From contig QHUT01000067.1 in assembly GCA_003222055.1 (NCBI GenBank), positions 1 through 64,000 of the forward strand: a DNA stretch of 64,000 nt. The letters are read 5' to 3'. A program made the position numbers and the translations under genes. The stretch's first letter is position 1; each line of letters begins with the position of its first letter. The notes below the pieces were generated by a model. That model was not told the DNA's origin, searched no databases, and was given only the letters and a program-made list of their open reading frames with translations. This DNA comes from Gemmatimonadota bacterium (GTDB lineage: Bacteria; Gemmatimonadota; Gemmatimonadetes; Gemmatimonadales; GWC2-71-9). Shown here piece by piece: positions 61,377 to 64,000 of this stretch.

Positions 61377-61976
61377 GTCGTTGCTGAACAACGGGTTATG
61401 CGATCCGACGATTCTGCTGCTCGACTTACGGTTGCCGCTCGAATGGCAACCGGCCCCACTGCAAGCGGCTGATACGCCTCCGTAAAGTAAGGCGATGCTG
61501 CTCCACGCGGAACTCCACGGCCGCGCTCCGATGCCGCACCGTGCCCAGATGCCCGCCGTGTGCTGCGCGACAAGGTACTTCACGACCCCGAGCGGTGGCA
61601 CAAGGTGCGCGTCAGTTCCAGCAGTCCTGACCGCCATGAGTCGCAGGTCGGCCGCCGGCCCTCTGGCGGCGGCGCCATGGTGTCTGCACCAGAGGTCTTG
61701 CCGCCGCACCAGAGGTCTCTCCGCCGGACTCCTCACTCGTCCGGGCATGATAGTTCACCCTCGTGAGGCGCGGACGGCGATATCTCCCGCGGGCACCGCC
61801 ACCTCCCCACCCCGCCGAAGGCTGCGCCGTTCGCTCGCATGGCCCTCACCGGTCGGGGACGGTGGTCTTGAGCCGGCGTGCAGACTGAATGGTTGATGGT
61901 ACGCAACATGCCCCCTCCGGCCGTCGATTCGGGGACGCATCAACTCGCTCAAGTGCTCGCGAAGGGGGAACCAACC
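61377..61976. other. Gene-free stretch upstream of the small lipoprotein
   Basis: 600 bp without a convincing gene. It includes a short direct repeat (GCACCAGAGGTCT twice, about 61685-61720). Several open frames overlap on both strands, but none has a ribosome site or family resemblance. Confidence 0.45.
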
Positions 61977-62558
61977 ATGCGCTCGCATTGGACCAGCCCC
62001 ACCATCATCCGGCGGCCGACGATAGCCGTCCTCTCCGCCGCTGCGCTGTTCGTCGCGTGCGACCAACCGGCTGCCCCGTCGCGGCCCGGCGGGGGCGTCC
62101 TAGCCGACGCGCAGTCGGGAACAGTCTCAGCGCACGGGTCTGGAACCGTACCCGGCCAATCCTGTGACCTCGACGTGGCGGTGTGCAATAGCGGCGGTTT
62201 GAAATTCAGTTTCGACTTTAGCGGAACGACCAATGGCACGGACGTTGTGCCAGTGGTCGGCAAGTGGAGCGCCAGTGATCCAGTGACAAATGTGCAGCTC
62301 GAGTTCACGGGGGGTCGTGCGACCGTGTTCCCGAGCGAGCACGTTCTCCAAATATTGCGCCAAACGTGTAACATCACGACAGCCGACGGAACGACGCTGG
62401 TAGGCGGGTGCTCCTTAACGGCACAGGACGCAGCGTCCAACGGCGGGACTGACTTGATCTGCTTCAGCGGTTTCGCCGCGAACGGCTCGATCCAGGTGTT
62501 CGCGCCACCCGGCATCTGCCCCGCCCAGCTAGCGAGCGGGAACATTAATATCGACTGA
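61977..62558 (+). CDS. Small secreted lipoprotein of unknown function
   Basis: A 193-residue protein. Its signal has a hydrophobic core (PTIAVLSAAALFVAC) ending in a lipobox Cys followed by DQPAAPS. The mature part has five further cysteines and a beta-rich sequence (GGLKFSFDFSGTTNGTDVV, VTNVQLEFTGGRATVF, GTTLVGGCSLTAQD). No known domain was recognised. GAAGGGGGAACC precedes the ATG. It lies between tRNA-Ile and the tRNA 5'-half copy and is less GC-rich than its neighbours, so acquisition is possible. Confidence 0.68.
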   Translation: MRSHWTSPTIIRRPTIAVLSAAALFVACDQPAAPSRPGGGVLADAQSGTVSAHGSGTVPGQSCDLDVAVCNSGGLKFSFDFSGTTNGTDVVPVVGKWSASDPVTNVQLEFTGGRATVFPSEHVLQILRQTCNITTADGTTLVGGCSLTAQDAASNGGTDLICFSGFAANGSIQVFAPPGICPAQLASGNINID

Positions 62559-62801
62559 CTGAAGGATAGCTGGCTGGCGCCCCGGCCCCCGTCACGCGGT
62601 GCGAATGATCCGAGGGTGACGGGGGCCCGGCGCAGGACGGGAATCGGACTTTGACGTCGACGCACGATAGGACCGTACCCGCCGTCGAGAAGACGATGAC
62701 GGGCTACTGCTTCCGCCTCCACGCCCACACGTGGTTTTCGGTTGCCATTGGTTGCCGGTCGATGTCGGAGGGTGCGTCAACCCAAGCTCGATGAAGCACG
62801 A
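62559..62801. other. Gene-free spacer after the small lipoprotein
   Basis: No gene or clear RNA is recognised in this stretch; it leads into the palindrome and the tRNA fragment. Confidence 0.4.
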
Positions 62802-62829
62802 AGCGGGAGCATGACGTCATGCTCCCGCT
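62802..62829. repeat. Perfect 28-bp palindrome
   Basis: AGCGGGAGCATGAC followed at once by its exact reverse complement. As RNA it would form a long stem closed by a minimal loop. It lies 12 bp from the tRNA-Ile 5'-half copy. It may be a bidirectional terminator or part of an insertion scar; no T-run stands on either side. Confidence 0.6.
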
Positions 62830-62841
62830 CGGCGTTTCGTA

Positions 62842-62881
62842 CTTATCAGGCGTGCGCTCTAAGCACCTGAGCTACAGGCCC
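62842..62881 (-). pseudogene. Copy of the 5' half of tRNA-Ile
   Basis: 40 nt identical, apart from one base in the D-loop, to the 5' half of the tRNA-Ile at 61303-61376: acceptor 5' strand, D-arm and anticodon loop through GATAAG. After the loop the sequence diverges, so the anticodon stem, T-arm and 3' acceptor are missing and it cannot be a working tRNA. The two copies are direct repeats 1.5 kb apart. Confidence 0.85.
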
Positions 62882-62904
62882 TCACCGCCACCGCACCCGT
62901 CACC

Positions 62905-62986
62905 GTTGCACGACGCTACGACGCCACGACGTGAGCGAGGTAGCACGCCCTTTCGTACAACGTGGCGTCGTGGCGTCGTATAACGG
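62905..62986 (-). terminator. Imperfect inverted repeat after the acidic-protein gene
   Basis: Arms rich in ACGACGCC / GGCGTCGT (about 62909-62931 and 62960-62984) can form a long imperfect stem just downstream of the stop at 62990. No clear T-run follows. Confidence 0.4.
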
Positions 62987-62989
62987 TGT

Positions 62990-63244
62990 TCACTCCCAAT
63001 CCCGTCTCGGCCCCTTCTTGGGGCGGAACTCCTCGTCCTCGTCGTCGTCGAATTCGTCGTCCAGGTCGTCGTACTCGTCGAGATCGTCCAGCTCCTCCTC
63101 GTCAAGCTCGTCCTCGTCCAGCTCGTCGTCGAAGTCCTCGTCCAGATCCTTGTCCTCTTCGAAGTCTTCGAACTCTTCGTCGCCGAGACTGTCGCTGCGA
63201 CGCTTGAGCGACCAGTCCGACGTCTCACGGGACAACATCGTCAC
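62990..63244 (-). CDS. Extremely acidic small protein
   Basis: An 84-residue protein whose middle (about 20-72) is almost all Asp, Glu and Leu/Phe (FEDFEEDKDLDEDF and similar), flanked by a basic-mixed N-terminus (TSDWSLKRRSDSLG) and a basic tail (RPKKGPRRDW). It is probably disordered, perhaps a charge-mimic or metal- or basic-protein-binding factor. GGGGG lies 6 nt before the ATG at 63244. It follows... in the opposite sense of the map, it is encoded 46 bp downstream of typA on the same strand. The opposite strand reads as poly-Ser, judged an artefact. Confidence 0.6.
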   Translation of the reverse strand: MTMLSRETSDWSLKRRSDSLGDEEFEDFEEDKDLDEDFDDELDEDELDEEELDDLDEYDDLDDEFDDDEDEEFRPKKGPRRDWE

Positions 63245-63290
63245 CCCCAGCTGAGGTTGGCATTGGTGTGAACGAGCTATCCGACTCCTC

Positions 63291-64000
63291 CTACGACTCC
63301 TCGACCGCCCGGGCGTTGCGCGCCAGCTTGCGGCGCTCGGTCGCGCCCAGGGCGCGCTTGCGCAGCCGGATGGACGACGGCGTCACTTCGATCAACTCGT
63401 CGTCCTCTATGTATTCGAGCGCCAGCTCCAGCGTCACCTGCCGCGGCGGCTCCAGCATGATCATCTCGTCCGATGCGGTGGTCCGCATGTTCGTGAGCTT
63501 CTTTTCCTTCGATGGGTTCACGTCCATGTCGCCGGTGCGGGCGTTCTCTCCCACGACCATGCCCTCATACACCGCATCGCCCGGCTTTACAAACATCGTC
63601 CCCCGCTCCTGCAAATTGAAGAGCGCGTACGCCACGGCCACGCCCTCCCGATCCGCCACCAACACCCCCCGGCTCCGCCCCGACAGCGGCCCCGCCCACG
63701 GCCCGTACTCGAAGAACCGGTGGTGCATGACCCCGGTGCCGCGCGTGTCCGTCAGAAACTCCGAGCGGTATCCGAGGAGTCCCCGCGCCGGAATCTTGAA
63801 CCGCATCCGCACCATCCCCACCCCGGGGTTCTTCATGTCCAGCAGCTCCGCCCGGCGCGGGCCCAGCTTCTCCATCACCACACCGAGATACCCCTCCGGG
63901 CAGTCGATCATCAGCTCCTCGTACGGCTCGAGCCGCTCCCCGTTCGGCCCCTCCCGGGGGATGATGCGCGGCCGGCTCACCTGGAACTCGAACCCCTCGC
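63291..64000 (-). CDS. typA: GTP-binding protein TypA/BipA (C-terminal part)
   Basis: The frame enters from the right edge; about 236 C-terminal residues are visible. EFQVSRPRIIPREGPNGERLEPYEELMIDCPEGYLGVVMEKLGPRRAEL matches the EF-G domain V-like region. FKIPARGLLGYRSEFLTDTRGTGVMHH and the family-specific C-terminal domain (GDAVYEGMVVGENARTGDMDVNPSKEKKLTNMRTTASDE) follow. TypA is a ribosome-associated GTPase needed under stress and in the cold; the G domain lies outside the window. Confidence 0.96.
   Translation of the reverse strand, partial: EGFEFQVSRPRIIPREGPNGERLEPYEELMIDCPEGYLGVVMEKLGPRRAELLDMKNPGVGMVRMRFKIPARGLLGYRSEFLTDTRGTGVMHHRFFEYGPWAGPLSGRSRGVLVADREGVAVAYALFNLQERGTMFVKPGDAVYEGMVVGENARTGDMDVNPSKEKKLTNMRTTASDEMIMLEPPRQVTLELALEYIEDDELIEVTPSSIRLRKRALGATERRKLARNARAVEES

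Noticed and set aside
62931..63254. Plus-strand open frame rich in serine
   Set aside because: It is the exact antisense of the acidic-protein gene, whose strand has a ribosome site and matches the direction of typA; the Ser runs are a by-product of repeated Asp/Glu codons.

Overview
The window is about 64 kb of very GC-rich bacterial chromosome, densely coded on both strands. Gene content suggests a soil or aquatic bacterium of the Gemmatimonadota type: a stressosome, many sigma-54 signals, a Wzx/Wzy-type exopolysaccharide locus and secreted lipoproteins with bacterial Ig-like domains. That assignment is inference only, because no rRNA or taxonomic marker was compared.

Layout. 0-1.7 kb: a truncated secreted amidase, an amidinotransferase-fold hydrolase and a tiny lipoprotein. 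1.7-6.8 kb, minus strand: a tightly overlapping stressosome operon (rsbR, rsbS, rsbT, rsbX-like) whose last genes encode a sigma-54 activator with a degenerate receiver and a TPR protein. A perfect -24/-12 promoter precedes rsbR. 7.2-54.4 kb: the exopolysaccharide locus. It holds precursor genes (glmS, a WecB-like epimerase, a GalE-like epimerase), a priming sugar transferase, a Wzx flippase, a Wzy polymerase, a short Wza-like exporter, a Wzc-like tyrosine kinase and a Wzb-like phosphatase 37 kb away. It also holds five glycosyltransferases and many decorating enzymes (two deacetylases, two FemAB-type acyltransferases, two SGNH hydrolases, an AsnB-type amidotransferase, a carbamoyltransferase cassette, a methyltransferase). 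A second sigma-54 activator, a soluble histidine kinase and a response regulator with a degenerate GGDEF sit inside it.

35-51 kb includes two families of secreted beta-sandwich proteins. Two of the multidomain members are preceded by cyclic-dinucleotide (GEMM) riboswitch aptamers, one of them as a tandem pair. A fourth, degenerate copy lies before a small lipoprotein.

54.4-64 kb is ordinary flank: a hybrid histidine kinase, an FMN-reductase/ATP-grasp/flavin monooxygenase operon, a membrane protein, an alpha-hydroxy-acid oxidase, tRNA-Ile with a nearby copy of its 5' half, a small lipoprotein, a very acidic protein and the 3' end of typA.

How it may work together (inference): stress sensed by RsbR/S could release RsbT, which in place of a sigma-B phosphatase would act on the sigma-54 activator made from the same operon. 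Good -24/-12 motifs stand immediately upstream of at least seven other genes or operons, mostly exopolysaccharide genes, so envelope stress and polysaccharide synthesis may share one sigma-54 programme. Cyclic-dinucleotide riboswitches would separately set the supply of secreted matrix proteins.
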